Notes: generated by a model not told the origin, from the letters alone. A DNA stretch of 64,000 bases from Imperialibacter sp. EC-SDR9 (GCF_902498805.1 NZ_LR701573.1:124001-188000), one strand, 5' to 3'; positions 26,203-35,371 are shown, counted from the stretch's first letter. Program-made: numbers and translations.

Positions 26203-26802
26203 TTGCAGGAAATAACACAGAAACTGTCAGAGCAGGTAGAACATAGTGTCCACATTGTCAATGTCGCTGACGAAAAAGTCTTCGAGGGGATTTTCCGTGA
26301 ATATTATTCAGGGCTGGCTTCCTTTGCCCTCAAATATGTCAAAGACACGGAAATAGCGGAGGAAATTGTGCAGGAGCTTTTCAGCGATATATGGATCAAA
26401 ACAGATCTGTTGAAAATCAAAACGTCGATAAAGTCCTACCTTTTTGGGGCCGTCAGGAATGCCTGCCTCAATTATATCAAGCACCAGAAGGTAGAGCAGA
26501 AGTATGCAGACAGAACAAGATACGTGGCGCCAGTGGGAGAGTCTACCGACTTTCTGGAACTAGAGGAGCTAAAAGAAAAGATTGCCAGTGCTATGGATAA
26601 AATCCCGGAAAAATGTCGGGAGATATTTGAGCTAAACCGGTTTGAGGGCAAAAGATATAAGGAAATTGCCGACGAACTGAACTTGTCGTTGAAAACCGTG
26701 GAGAATCAAATGGGGAAGGCGCTGAAGATTATGCGTGAAGAATTGGGGGAGTACCTTCCGGTGGTTTTATTGTTTCTGTTTTTGCATGGGGGTAAATGGT
26801 AA
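26203..26802 (+). CDS. ECF sigma factor (Bacteroides expansion / FecI-like)
   Basis: A 199-residue FecI-like sigma factor. Region 2 (FEGIFREYYSGLASFALKYVKD, then AEEIVQELFSDIWIK) and region 4 (about 130-180, RYKEIADELNLSLKTVENQMGKALK) are clear. The C-terminus ends in a hydrophobic VVLLFLFL tail common in this Bacteroidota group. The next gene is a FecR anti-sigma factor 24 bp on, so it is the output of a surface-signalling system. The start is TTG; no in-frame ATG precedes region 2. Confidence 0.9.
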   Translation: MQEITQKLSEQVEHSVHIVNVADEKVFEGIFREYYSGLASFALKYVKDTEIAEEIVQELFSDIWIKTDLLKIKTSIKSYLFGAVRNACLNYIKHQKVEQKYADRTRYVAPVGESTDFLELEELKEKIASAMDKIPEKCREIFELNRFEGKRYKEIADELNLSLKTVENQMGKALKIMREELGEYLPVVLLFLFLHGGKW

Positions 26803-26826
26803 TCTTGTTGTCGAACAAATGAAGAG

Positions 26827-27849
26827 ATGAGTAAGCAAAGTCCACATATGATCACTAACGAGTTACTGGCAAAATATTTTGCCGGTGAGGCGTCTGATGA
26901 AGAATCAGCGGCTGTGATGATATGGATTTCCGGGTCTCCGGCAAATGAGGAGGCATTTGTTCAGCAAAAAATGCTTTGGGAAGACCTCGGAGCTGTGATG
27001 ATAGACGACGCAACGACACACACATCTTTTGATGTAGACACTGCCTGGGCCAACGTAAAAACGGCTAAGGCAACCGCCGTCAGCAACCAGAGGAAATTGG
27101 AAAGTCGAAATCCGTGGATTATGCGGATTGCAGCTTCTCTGGTTCTGCTGGGTGGCATCACTTATTTCTTGCGCAGCTATTTCACCGAAGTGCAGATGAC
27201 CGAGGTAGCGTCAGCCTCCGAGATAATAAACGTTGACCTTCAGGATGGCTCCCATATCACCCTGAATGAAGAAAGTATTATTCAATACCCCGAGGAGTTT
27301 GCTGCCAATCTTCGGCAGGTGAACTTGAAAGGAGAAGCTTTTTTTGAAGTGGCGCCCGATACCGTTAAGCCTTTTGTTATTCATGCCGGGCCTGCTATCA
27401 TTACGGTGCTTGGTACCTCATTCAACGTCAAGAGTTCGGTAATGGAGGACACGGTTGCTGTCTTTGTGCTCACCGGAAGAGTGTCTTTTTCTGTGGGCAC
27501 GCAGGAAATTATTCTAACCCCGGGGGAGAAAGCTACGTACACAGCCAAGTCGGGGCTTTTGGCCTCTACCGGTGGGTCTACTTCAACCGGAGTAGATCAG
27601 TTTTGGAGAACCCGTCGGCTTTCCTTTGCTGGCCATTCTCTCCCAGACGTGATCGATGCTATTGAAGAGGCCTATTTTGTAGACATTGAGCTTGAAAATG
27701 AGCAAATGGCTAACTGTCGCCTATCCGTAAACTTTGAAAATGACTCTTTGAACAATATCCTTGATGTGATTGCGCTGACGCTCGACCTGAAGGTTAGTAA
27801 AAGTGGAAACGTCATTCTTTTAAAGGGAACGGGATGTCCGGAAAACTGA
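26827..27849 (+). CDS. FecR-family anti-sigma / sigma regulator
   Basis: A 340-residue transmembrane regulator. The cytoplasmic N-terminal domain (1-90, LLAKYFAGEASDEESAAV) binds the sigma factor, one helix spans 97-116, the periplasmic FecR domain (about 130-220) follows and a C-terminal DUF4974/STN-like domain (about 255-335) completes it. In Fec-type systems the periplasmic part touches the STN domain of an outer-membrane partner and releases the sigma factor. Here the next gene, overlapping by 16 bp, encodes an STN domain on a GFVN-repeat protein rather than on a receptor. Confidence 0.92.
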   Translation: MSKQSPHMITNELLAKYFAGEASDEESAAVMIWISGSPANEEAFVQQKMLWEDLGAVMIDDATTHTSFDVDTAWANVKTAKATAVSNQRKLESRNPWIMRIAASLVLLGGITYFLRSYFTEVQMTEVASASEIINVDLQDGSHITLNEESIIQYPEEFAANLRQVNLKGEAFFEVAPDTVKPFVIHAGPAIITVLGTSFNVKSSVMEDTVAVFVLTGRVSFSVGTQEIILTPGEKATYTAKSGLLASTGGSTSTGVDQFWRTRRLSFAGHSLPDVIDAIEEAYFVDIELENEQMANCRLSVNFENDSLNNILDVIALTLDLKVSKSGNVILLKGTGCPEN

Positions 27850-29594
27850 TTTTTTTAACATTTTTTTTGGTAGCGGTTGTTGGTAGGGCCTGGTGTCAAA
27901 ACCTGCTTGACCAACGGCTGTCACTAACCTTCACTGATCTTCCGATTGGGCAGGCGCTTACTGAAATATCGAATCAGGCCGACTGCAGATTTTCCTATAA
28001 TCCGGACCTGCTTCCAAATAAAAACGTTACTGCCAGCTTTCAGGAGACATCACTTGAGGAAGTTTTAAAAAAGACGATTGGAAAGAGCTTCGATTACAAA
28101 GTACGGGGCAGCTACATTATTATTCAGCCGGTGGCAGATAGGCAATCGCACAAGTCCAATATCGAGTTTGTAGGCGAAGTTGTAGATGCCCGCACGGGCA
28201 GGAGCCTTGCCAATACGAGTGTTTACGACGTAAATAATTTATCATCGACCCTTTCCGGTGAGGATGGTTCTTACAAACTGTCCACCTTTTTTCAGGATGG
28301 CGTGACGGCTTTCGCCATCAGCAAAGAGAACTATAAAGACACGGTAATCAGGATTGTTAATCAGCAGATAGCGCCGGTTAAGATTGAGCTGCAGCCATTG
28401 GAAGCAACCGAAGAAACCAGAGACAGAACACTCCGGCGTTTCATTGATTCTTTGAACATTGTCAGGTTTTTGGTCAACAGAAAAGCGAAGCAGCATATTC
28501 GCAACGTTGACATGGTCGAGCAGCGTTGGTTACAGGTATCGTTTTTGCCAGTGATAGGTACCAATGGCGTCATGGGTGGAAAAATTGGCAACAATGTTTC
28601 TCTCAATATGTTTGCTGGCTACAATCATTCGGTTAGTGGTGTTGAGCTGGGAGGATTTTTCAACGTTGACAGGATGGATGTGAAGGGCTTTCAGGCAGGT
28701 GGCTTTGGCAATATTGTTGGGGGCCAGGTGGATGGTGCTCAGTTATCTGGCTTCGTCAATTTGACACCCAGTGGAGGCACCGGAACGCAGCTTTCAGGAT
28801 TTGTCAATCACGCTGGCACGAGGTATACCGGCCTGCAGGGTACCGGCTTTGTGAATGTGGCCAACAACATCAATGGCGCACAGCTCTCAGGCTTCACTAA
28901 CTTTACGCTGCTCGACATGAACGGTGTTCAGGGAACAGGCTTTGTGAACATGGCAGGAAGGGTGAGGGGTATTCAAGGGGCCGGCTTCTTGAATATGGCC
29001 ACCGCCGTTAATGGTGTTCAGGCTTCCGGTCTTATCAATATGGCTGGAACAGTGAAAGGGCTACAGATTGGCATTTTAAATATTGCAAAAAGGGTTGAGA
29101 AAGGAGCTACGATAGGAGTCGTGAACCTTGTGAAAGAAGGGTTTCACTCCTTTGACGTGAGCGCCAACGACATCACTGATCTGAATTTTTCCTTCCGGTC
29201 TGGCACGAAGCATTTCTACACCTTGTTAACGTTTGGCGTTGTTCCACAGGAGAACACCATTTGGTCAATGGGAATAGGCGTAGGAACAGAGGTGGATTGG
29301 ACCGAGAAAATCTATACAGACTTTGAGCTGTCAACAAACACTGTGCAACCAATGGATACCTGGATTGAAAACGCCCCGAGTGACTACCGTTTCCAGGTCA
29401 ATTTCGGATTTAGGCTGTTGAAATGGGCTTCGATCAATGCTGGCCCTGTTGTTCATTTCTTTAATTACTCTTCCGACAGTGAGGCGCTGGATCTTTCCAC
29501 AAAATTTGGCGGACGACCACTTTTCAAATCTTCTGGCGCAACTTCCAACTCTAAGGTTTGGGTAGGATATACTGCCGCTTTGCGCCTTTTTTAG
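27834..29594 (+). CDS. STN-carboxypeptidase-like-GFVN surface-repeat protein (LA_2272 type)
   Basis: A 586-residue exported protein. It has a signal peptide (1-21), an STN domain (about 28-98, LTFTDLPIGQALTEIS to GSYIIIQPV), a carboxypeptidase-regulatory-like beta domain (about 111-187), and a charged helix (about 190-225). An array of about ten GF(V/I)N-x(8-12)-G-x-Q repeats (about 255-432, LA_2272 surface-repeat type) and a C-terminal beta-rich, barrel-like region ending FGLRLF-like aromatics follow. STN domains normally lie on TonB receptors or secretins and speak to FecR. This fusion would let a repeat protein act as the signal input. Its start overlaps fecR by 16 bp. Outer-membrane location is inferred from the terminal aromatic strand (YTAALRLF). 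Confidence 0.82.
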   Translation: MSGKLIFLTFFLVAVVGRAWCQNLLDQRLSLTFTDLPIGQALTEISNQADCRFSYNPDLLPNKNVTASFQETSLEEVLKKTIGKSFDYKVRGSYIIIQPVADRQSHKSNIEFVGEVVDARTGRSLANTSVYDVNNLSSTLSGEDGSYKLSTFFQDGVTAFAISKENYKDTVIRIVNQQIAPVKIELQPLEATEETRDRTLRRFIDSLNIVRFLVNRKAKQHIRNVDMVEQRWLQVSFLPVIGTNGVMGGKIGNNVSLNMFAGYNHSVSGVELGGFFNVDRMDVKGFQAGGFGNIVGGQVDGAQLSGFVNLTPSGGTGTQLSGFVNHAGTRYTGLQGTGFVNVANNINGAQLSGFTNFTLLDMNGVQGTGFVNMAGRVRGIQGAGFLNMATAVNGVQASGLINMAGTVKGLQIGILNIAKRVEKGATIGVVNLVKEGFHSFDVSANDITDLNFSFRSGTKHFYTLLTFGVVPQENTIWSMGIGVGTEVDWTEKIYTDFELSTNTVQPMDTWIENAPSDYRFQVNFGFRLLKWASINAGPVVHFFNYSSDSEALDLSTKFGGRPLFKSSGATSNSKVWVGYTAALRLF

Positions 29595-29655
29595 CCTTTT
29601 TGGCCACATAATAGTACTCTTAAAAATATTTTTCTGATTTTTTTCATCTGCCCGT

Positions 29656-29662
29656 GGGGGTA
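29656..29662 (+). promoter_or_regulatory. GGGGGTA motif, possible ECF-dependent promoter
   Basis: TGGGGGTA at 29655-29662 lies 63 bp before the second repeat gene and repeats TGGGGGTA at 26787-26794 near the sigma gene's end. In Bacteroidota a GGGGGTA-like motif is often seen between fecR-type and receptor genes; that is from memory. The heptamer also occurs inside genes here (10630, 41534), so support is weak. Confidence 0.25.
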
Positions 29663-29724
29663 GTAGCGACTTTAATTTCCATAGGGGAAAGAGAAATTAA
29701 GTAGAACTCTAAAAAATTAAAGTC

Positions 29725-31011
29725 ATGAACTCAAAATTTTTTTTATCGATGATGCTCCTTGGTTTAGTAACCTTTGCGGGCAAAGCACAAGAGTCTTCAG
29801 ATGAATCCCAGAAAGGCGATGCAGCTGAAGAGATTATCAGCGAGCAGGCACTCCAGGTGTCGTTTATTCCGGTGCTAGGCACCAACTTCAAACCCTATGG
29901 TCAATCACTCAACAATGTTTCGTTGAACATATTTGCCGGATACAATTACGGTGTCAACGGTGTTGAGCTTGGTGGATTTGTTAACGTCGACAGGTCGGAC
30001 GTGAAGTACCTGCAGCTATCTGGGTTTGTAAACCTCGTTGGAGGAAACGTTACTGGCTTCCAGGGAGCCGGTTTTGTAAACGGCGTCAAACAGCAGGTGA
30101 CAGGGGCCCAAATGGCAGGCTTTGTCAATATGAGCAAAGGCTTGACAGGGCTTCAGGGTTCAGGTTTTGTGAATTATGCCCAAGGGGATGTGATCGGCGG
30201 GCAAGGCTCAGGCTTTGTGAACTACGCTCACGGAGATATTACCGGGGTGCAGGGAACCGGCTTTGTAAACTTTGCATTGGGTGATGTAGTTGGTGCACAG
30301 GGCTCAGGCTTTGTCAATTATGCAAAAAGTGTAAAGGGTGTGCAGGGTGCCGGTTTTGTTAACTATGCCAACGATTCGTTGAAAGGCGCTCAGCTCAGCG
30401 GGTTTTATAACCATGCAAAAGAGGTAAACGGTGTGCAGGCATCTGGTTTTGCCAACTACACCAAAACCCTGCGGGGGTTCCAATTTGGTATCATCAACAT
30501 TGCCGACACAGTTGAAAAGGGTGCAACAATAGGCTTTCTGAACATTGTTAGGACTGGCAAGCATGAAGTTGCCCTGAGCTACAACGACATTACCGATATC
30601 AATGCAGCATTCAGGTCGGGAACTGATAAGTTTTACAGCGTACTTGAAGTGGGTATTCAAACTGGCGACAATCCCCTATGGGCGGTAGGTGCAGGTTTCG
30701 GTACGCAGTTTAAACCAATCAAAGACAAATTTGTAACAAGCGTTGAGCTTGCTTCTTTTGGGGTAAACAGAGTGGATGATTTTCAGGACGACCTCAACCA
30801 GGTGACCAAACTGTCAGTCAACGTAGGTTACAAAATATTCAAAACCTTATCAGTGAACGCTGGCCCGATATTGAATATATCCACTTCCCGTTCAGTTAAT
30901 GCTGATGGCAGCTTTGGCCTCGGCCTCGGTGAGAATGGATTTTATGACCAGACTTTTTCGGGCACAAACGTGAAGGCCTGGGTAGGCTATCATGTTGGGG
31001 TGAGGTTTTAA
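29725..31011 (+). CDS. GFVN surface-repeat protein without STN (LA_2272 type)
   Basis: A 428-residue exported protein with signal peptide (about 1-20) and a short acidic linker. It has about twelve repeats of 15-16 residues, GFVNYA-x-GD-x-x-G-x-Q-G-(S/T/A), from about residue 75 to 275. The C-terminal region is beta-rich, ending VKAWVGYHVGVRF, typical of outer-membrane barrels. It is paralogous to the repeat part of the upstream protein: QVSF(I/L)PV(I/L)GTN, NNVSLN, FAGYN and GVELGGF align. It lacks the STN and carboxypeptidase-like domains, so it may be the effector or partner of the STN version. The repeats suggest a regular beta-solenoid or stacked strands. Function unknown. Confidence 0.8.
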   Translation: MNSKFFLSMMLLGLVTFAGKAQESSDESQKGDAAEEIISEQALQVSFIPVLGTNFKPYGQSLNNVSLNIFAGYNYGVNGVELGGFVNVDRSDVKYLQLSGFVNLVGGNVTGFQGAGFVNGVKQQVTGAQMAGFVNMSKGLTGLQGSGFVNYAQGDVIGGQGSGFVNYAHGDITGVQGTGFVNFALGDVVGAQGSGFVNYAKSVKGVQGAGFVNYANDSLKGAQLSGFYNHAKEVNGVQASGFANYTKTLRGFQFGIINIADTVEKGATIGFLNIVRTGKHEVALSYNDITDINAAFRSGTDKFYSVLEVGIQTGDNPLWAVGAGFGTQFKPIKDKFVTSVELASFGVNRVDDFQDDLNQVTKLSVNVGYKIFKTLSVNAGPILNISTSRSVNADGSFGLGLGENGFYDQTFSGTNVKAWVGYHVGVRF

Positions 31012-31053
31012 TACCTCCCCCTCCTTTTTCCAATAAACCACACAAAAACACTC

Positions 31054-33399
31054 ATGAAGAATTTTTTATTATCAGGAGCACTCCTCCTGCTCGCTACTTC
31101 TTTGTCATTTTCTCAGCAAATGACGCAAACTGTCAGAGGACAGATTCTAGACCAGGATGCTAAGAGCCCTTTGATTGGCGCCACCGTCCAGATAGTTGGC
31201 ACCGATCCAATACTTGGCGCTGTGACCGACCTGGATGGCAACTTCAGGATTACAAATGTGCCAGTTGGCAGGGCTTCGCTTTTTGTGACTTACATTGGCT
31301 ATGAAGACAGGGTTATTCCGAATATCCAGGTCAATTCCGCCAAAGAAGTACTTCTCAATATTGACCTGGTTGAGTCGATTGACAAGCTGGATGAAGTGGT
31401 TGTTACTGCCAAAAAGGACAAATCGGAAGTGCTGAATGAGATGGCGCTGGTCAGTGCCCGTTCATTTTCGGTGGAGGAAACACAGCGCTATGCTGGAGCC
31501 ATTAATGACCCTGCCAGGATGGTATCGGCTTTTGCTGGTGTGAACGGCGATGCGCAGGGCAACAACGACATTGTGGTAAGAGGAAATTCTTCCAAAGGAA
31601 TTTTGTGGAAGCTGGAGGGCGTGGAAATACCCAATCCCAATCACTTTGCCAACGAAGGAGCCACCGGCGGCCCGGTGAATGCTTTGAACAGCAATATGCT
31701 CGATAACTCCGATTTTTTCACCGGAGCCTTCTCGCCTGAGTATGGCAATGCACTTTCAGGAGTCTTTGACATCAAATTCAAAAAGGGAAACAACGAGCAA
31801 CGAGAGTATACTACTTCTCTCGGTGTGTTCGGAGTGGACTTTACAGCTGAAGGGCCTTTCAAGCAAGGGTATAATGGTTCCTACATAGCAAATTATCGTT
31901 ATTCCTCGCTGCAGTTGCTGTCAGATGCCGGTATTCTTGACTTCAACGGGGTGCCCAAGTACCAGGACGGATCTTTCAATATCGCCTTGCCAATAGGGAA
32001 GAAGCAGTACGTTACACTATTTGGCCTGGGAGGTATTAGCAATATCAGCCAAACCGAAACCGACGAGGAAGATGAGGACATCATACTTTCCAGAGGAGAC
32101 TTTAGCGCTCGGCTGGGAGTAGCCGGTGTTAATTACACCTACTTTGTCAACGACAATGTGTTTGTCAGGAACTCCATTGCATTGTCATTGTCGGGCCAAA
32201 CATCTAATTACGACATGAATGAAGACACAGGCTTCAGGGATGTGGAAGATATTGACCTCAACAAAAATAGCATCAGAGTAGCCAGCACTTTGAACTACAA
32301 GCTGAATGCAAAAAATAAGTTTGAGACTGGCATTATCTACTCAAGGCTTGGTTACAATGCCAAAGTTGATCTTTACAATTATGAAAACAAGACCATGGAT
32401 ACGTGGCTGGACGACAAAGGGAATACGGGCACCTTTCAGGCATTTGGTAGTTGGAAATTACGCTTCAGTGAGGCCTGGACGATGACCAGTGGTGTTCATT
32501 ACTTCCTGTTTGCTTTGAACGATACGCAATCTGTGGAGCCAAGAGTCGGCTTGAAGTACGACCTCAACAACAAGCAGGCTTTTACTGCAGGCTTTGGCCT
32601 TCATAGCCGATTGGAGCCGATTTCTGCTTACCTGGCCAAACAGACGCAGGAGGATGGCTCGCTTTTGCAGCCCAACAAGAACCTGAGAACAACCAAAGCG
32701 GCGCACTATGTGGTGGGTTTCAATCAGGTGCTTAATCAAAGCACTCATCTGAAGCTCGAAGCCTACTATCAGCAGCTATATGATGTGCCGGTGGAGAACG
32801 ATCCTTCAAGCAGCTTCTCCATGATCAACAGCTCTGGAGCTTTTGTTAATGAATCGTTGGTAAATGAAGGAGCCGGGAGAAACTATGGCCTAGAGCTTAC
32901 GCTGGAGCAATACCTGAACCGTGGCTTCTATTACATGTCAACTGTATCGCTGTACAAGTCACTTTACACAGCGCAAGATGGCGTTGAGAGGGCGTCCGCT
33001 TTTGATGGAAATTACATCGTGAATGTGATAGGGGGAAAAGAATTTAAAGTGGGGAGTATCGACAAGAACAGAGTACTCTTTGTCAACGCCAAAGCGGCGC
33101 TTATTGGCGGGCAAAGGTATAGCCCCATCGACCTTGAAGCCTCCAGGGAGCTCGGCACAGAGGTGAGGGATGATGCCAATCCGTTTTCAGTGAAGGGAGA
33201 CGATGTGTTTTTTGTCAACCTGGCCATTGGCACCAGAAAGAACAGAAAGAAGACGACCAGCGAATTTAAAATTGACGTTACCAATGTCACCAACAACCAG
33301 GCATTGGTGAATGAATACTATGTGGCTGGCACTGGCAACATTGTGAAATCCTATCAGCTGGCCATGTTGCCCAACATTGTCTATACGCTGAAGTTCTAA
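31054..33399 (+). CDS. TonB-dependent receptor with carboxypeptidase-like N-terminal domain
   Basis: A 781-residue outer-membrane receptor. It has a signal peptide (1-20), a carboxypeptidase-regulatory-like domain (about 26-108, VRGQILDQDAKSPLIGATV), TonB-box region DEVVVTAKKDKSE (about 113-125), plug (about 130-245, with DIVVRGNSSKGI) and a beta barrel ending NIVYTLKF. It lacks an STN domain, so signalling in this operon must come from the STN-repeat protein. The barrel loops carry an acidic stretch (TETDEEDEDI, about 335-345). No SusD gene follows, so it is not a standard glycan-uptake pair. The ligand is unknown. Confidence 0.92.
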   Translation: MKNFLLSGALLLLATSLSFSQQMTQTVRGQILDQDAKSPLIGATVQIVGTDPILGAVTDLDGNFRITNVPVGRASLFVTYIGYEDRVIPNIQVNSAKEVLLNIDLVESIDKLDEVVVTAKKDKSEVLNEMALVSARSFSVEETQRYAGAINDPARMVSAFAGVNGDAQGNNDIVVRGNSSKGILWKLEGVEIPNPNHFANEGATGGPVNALNSNMLDNSDFFTGAFSPEYGNALSGVFDIKFKKGNNEQREYTTSLGVFGVDFTAEGPFKQGYNGSYIANYRYSSLQLLSDAGILDFNGVPKYQDGSFNIALPIGKKQYVTLFGLGGISNISQTETDEEDEDIILSRGDFSARLGVAGVNYTYFVNDNVFVRNSIALSLSGQTSNYDMNEDTGFRDVEDIDLNKNSIRVASTLNYKLNAKNKFETGIIYSRLGYNAKVDLYNYENKTMDTWLDDKGNTGTFQAFGSWKLRFSEAWTMTSGVHYFLFALNDTQSVEPRVGLKYDLNNKQAFTAGFGLHSRLEPISAYLAKQTQEDGSLLQPNKNLRTTKAAHYVVGFNQVLNQSTHLKLEAYYQQLYDVPVENDPSSSFSMINSSGAFVNESLVNEGAGRNYGLELTLEQYLNRGFYYMSTVSLYKSLYTAQDGVERASAFDGNYIVNVIGGKEFKVGSIDKNRVLFVNAKAALIGGQRYSPIDLEASRELGTEVRDDANPFSVKGDDVFFVNLAIGTRKNRKKTTSEFKIDVTNVTNNQALVNEYYVAGTGNIVKSYQLAMLPNIVYTLKF

Positions 33400-33422
33400 A
33401 GCAGAGCAGTTAGAAAAACAGA

Positions 33423-33447
33423 AGCCGCCTTGCGTAGCAGGGCGGCT
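33423..33447. terminator. Terminator between TonB receptor and sucD (convergent)
   Basis: AGCCGCCTTGC and GCAGGGCGGCT form an 11-bp stem (one U-G) with a GTA loop, 24 bp after the receptor stop. The T-run that follows is interrupted (CTGTTCTTT). Confidence 0.75.
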
Positions 33448-33486
33448 CTGTTCTTTGGTTTAGGTTTGCTTGTTATAATGTATTAC

Positions 33487-34362
33487 TTATTTCTTAAGCA
33501 CTTTGGCCAGTGTCTCTCCTATATCCGCAGGAGACTGCACCACGTGAATGCCGCAGGCTTCCATGATCTTCATTTTGGCAGCTGCTGTATCATCAGCGCC
33601 ACCAATAATAGCACCAGCGTGACCCATCCTACGGCCCGGAGGGGCTGTTTGGCCAGCGATAAAGCCAACTACAGGCTTTTTGTTGCCAGTGCTCTTGATA
33701 TATTCAGAAGCAAGTGCCTCATAGTTACCACCAATTTCACCAATCATCACGATGGCGTCAGTTTCGGGGTCGTTCATCAGCAACTCAACTGCCTCTTTGG
33801 TAGGAGTGCCAATGATGGGGTCACCACCAATGCCAATTGCCGTAGAAATACCAAGACCCGCCTTCACGATCTGGTCGGCTGCTTCGTAAGTCAATGTGCC
33901 TGACTTAGACACTACGCCCACTCTTCCTTTTTTGAACACGAAACCAGGCATGATGCCTACTTTCGCTTCGCCAGGAGTGATGACGCCAGGGCAGTTAGGG
34001 CCAATCAGTGTTACTTTTTTATTCTTGATATAATTTTTGGCAGTCATCATGTCCTTTACAGGAATGCCTTCTGTGATTGCCACAATTACCTTGATGCCAG
34101 CGTCAGCTGCTTCCATGATAGCGTCAGCGGCAAAAGCTGGTGGCACAAAAATGATAGAAACATCAGCTCCCGTCGTTTGCACAGCCTCTTCTACACTATT
34201 GAAAATGGGTTTGTCAAGATGCTTCTGACCTCCTTTACCCGGAGTAACACCTCCTACTACGTTGGTTCCATATTCAATCATCTGCTGGGCATGAAAACTA
34301 CCCTCAGTGCCTGTGAAGCCTTGCACGATGACTTTGGAATTTTTATTTACTAGAACGCTCAT
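33487..34362 (-). CDS. sucD: Succinyl-CoA ligase [ADP-forming], alpha subunit
   Basis: A 291-residue TCA-cycle subunit from ATG 34362 ([15 protein letters not shown]). A longer frame from 34383 starts inside the promoter and is rejected. The CoA-binding [14 protein letters not shown] (about 16-29), [12 protein letters not shown], and the phosphohistidine segment [13 protein letters not shown] with His248 are all present. It forms succinate and nucleoside triphosphate from succinyl-CoA with SucC, whose gene is not in the window. Preceded by the best promoter in the window. Confidence 0.96.
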   Translation of the reverse strand: MSVLVNKNSKVIVQGFTGTEGSFHAQQMIEYGTNVVGGVTPGKGGQKHLDKPIFNSVEEAVQTTGADVSIIFVPPAFAADAIMEAADAGIKVIVAITEGIPVKDMMTAKNYIKNKKVTLIGPNCPGVITPGEAKVGIMPGFVFKKGRVGVVSKSGTLTYEAADQIVKAGLGISTAIGIGGDPIIGTPTKEAVELLMNDPETDAIVMIGEIGGNYEALASEYIKSTGNKKPVVGFIAGQTAPPGRRMGHAGAIIGGADDTAAAKMKIMEACGIHVVQSPADIGETLAKVLKK

Positions 34363-34382
34363 TCTGTCGTAAGATTTTTGCA

Positions 34383-34413
34383 CAAAAATAGGATTAATAA
34401 TCGCTTTGCCAAA
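34383..34413 (-). promoter_or_regulatory. sucD promoter, full Bacteroidota consensus
   Basis: On the minus strand TTTG (34413-34410), exactly 19 bp, then TATTTTTG (34390-34383): a complete match to TTTG-N19-TAnnTTTG. Transcription would start near 34376, about 14 nt before the ATG at 34362. This also settles the sucD start. Confidence 0.85.
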
Positions 34414-34440
34414 CCTAAATAGGCCGGTTTAACCCCATTT

Positions 34441-34920
34441 TCAATCGGCCAGCAAGTAGTTGTCGATTAATTCACGCACGCATCCTTCGCCCCCTTTGAG
34501 CTGAAGCACGATATCAGCTTTTTCCTTCACTGCCTTCACTGCATCAGCCGGGCAGGCCGAGAGTCCTGCTTTTTCCATGACAGGCAAATCGTTGATGTCG
34601 TCGCCCACCATGCCCACCTGGTCAAGGCCTATGTCCATTTCCTTCATCCAGGCTTCCAGCACATCCATTTTCTTTGCTTCGCCTACATAAACCCTGGTCA
34701 TTCCCAGCATGTCGGCACGTGCTTTTACCATAGAGGTGGTCTTCCCATTGCTGATAATGCCTACCTCAATGCCCGCTTTCTGTAGCAGCCGTATGCCCAT
34801 ACCGTCACGGGAGTTAAATTTTTTGAACTGACTGCCGTCTTCCATAATGTAAATACCGCCGTCGGTAAGTGTGCCGTCAACGTCGAGAATGAGGAGCTTG
34901 ATGTTATATTTAGGAGGCAT
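34441..34920 (-). CDS. kdsC: 3-deoxy-D-manno-octulosonate 8-phosphate phosphatase
   Basis: A 159-residue C0-type HAD phosphatase. ILDVDGTLTDG (11-21) holds the nucleophile Asp13 and acid Asp15. SNGK (about 57-60), and GDDINDLPVM (about 107-116) with metal-binding Asp residues follow. It removes phosphate from KDO-8-P in LPS core synthesis. It works with kdsA and kdsD, encoded 0.9-2.2 kb away on the same strand but split from it by a plus-strand toxin-antitoxin pair. Length matches KdsC without extra domains. Confidence 0.93.
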   Translation of the reverse strand: MPPKYNIKLLILDVDGTLTDGGIYIMEDGSQFKKFNSRDGMGIRLLQKAGIEVGIISNGKTTSMVKARADMLGMTRVYVGEAKKMDVLEAWMKEMDIGLDQVGMVGDDINDLPVMEKAGLSACPADAVKAVKEKADIVLQLKGGEGCVRELIDNYLLAD

Positions 34921-35161
34921 TAAAAATCAAGGTTATGTATTCAAAGGCCTAAGATCAAAAAACAAAAGTGAAAACATACACAAGTTGATCAAATTCAAGG
35001 GATAGGAGCCCGCTAAAAGGGAATCTTGATGCTGATTTTCGCTGCTGCCACAGCCGGCTTGCGGAGCCATTATTTTGCGCCAGCTTAAATACTATCTGAA
35101 TTTTCTTAAATTTATCCGTGTTCACTTAGACGCTGAAAGAAGAAGAAAAAAATTGAAATCT

Positions 35162-35371
35162 ATGAAAGTTTTGGTTGATATTGCTGACAAAGAGGCCGTT
35201 TTTGGGATGAAGGTACTGAAAAGCCTGTCGTTCGTGAAGAATGCAAAGCCTATGTCCCTGGCTTCAGCTGAGCTTTGGGAGAACCTGAAGGAGGCTGCAG
35301 AGGAGGTGCGTTTACATAAGCAAGGAAAAATTCAGCTCAAAACAGCTCAAGAACTGTTGGATGAGCTATAG
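35162..35371 (+). CDS. Probable antitoxin of a RelE-type pair
   Basis: From ATG 35162 a 69-residue protein (MKVLVDIADKEAVFGMKVLKS) with a beta-rich start and Leu/Glu/Lys-rich helical C-terminus ending KTAQELLDEL. A longer frame from 35075 adds an unlikely basic leader. It overlaps the toxin gene by 11 bp, as in type II modules where the antitoxin is first and both are translated together. The C-terminal helix would neutralise the toxin. I do not recognise a DNA-binding fold clearly. The antitoxin role rests on position and size. Confidence 0.72.
   Translation: MKVLVDIADKEAVFGMKVLKSLSFVKNAKPMSLASAELWENLKEAAEEVRLHKQGKIQLKTAQELLDEL

Noticed and set aside
33430-33903. 157-codon plus-strand frame opposite sucD
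   Set aside because: Lies over the conserved sucD 3' half and starts within the terminator. A shadow frame.
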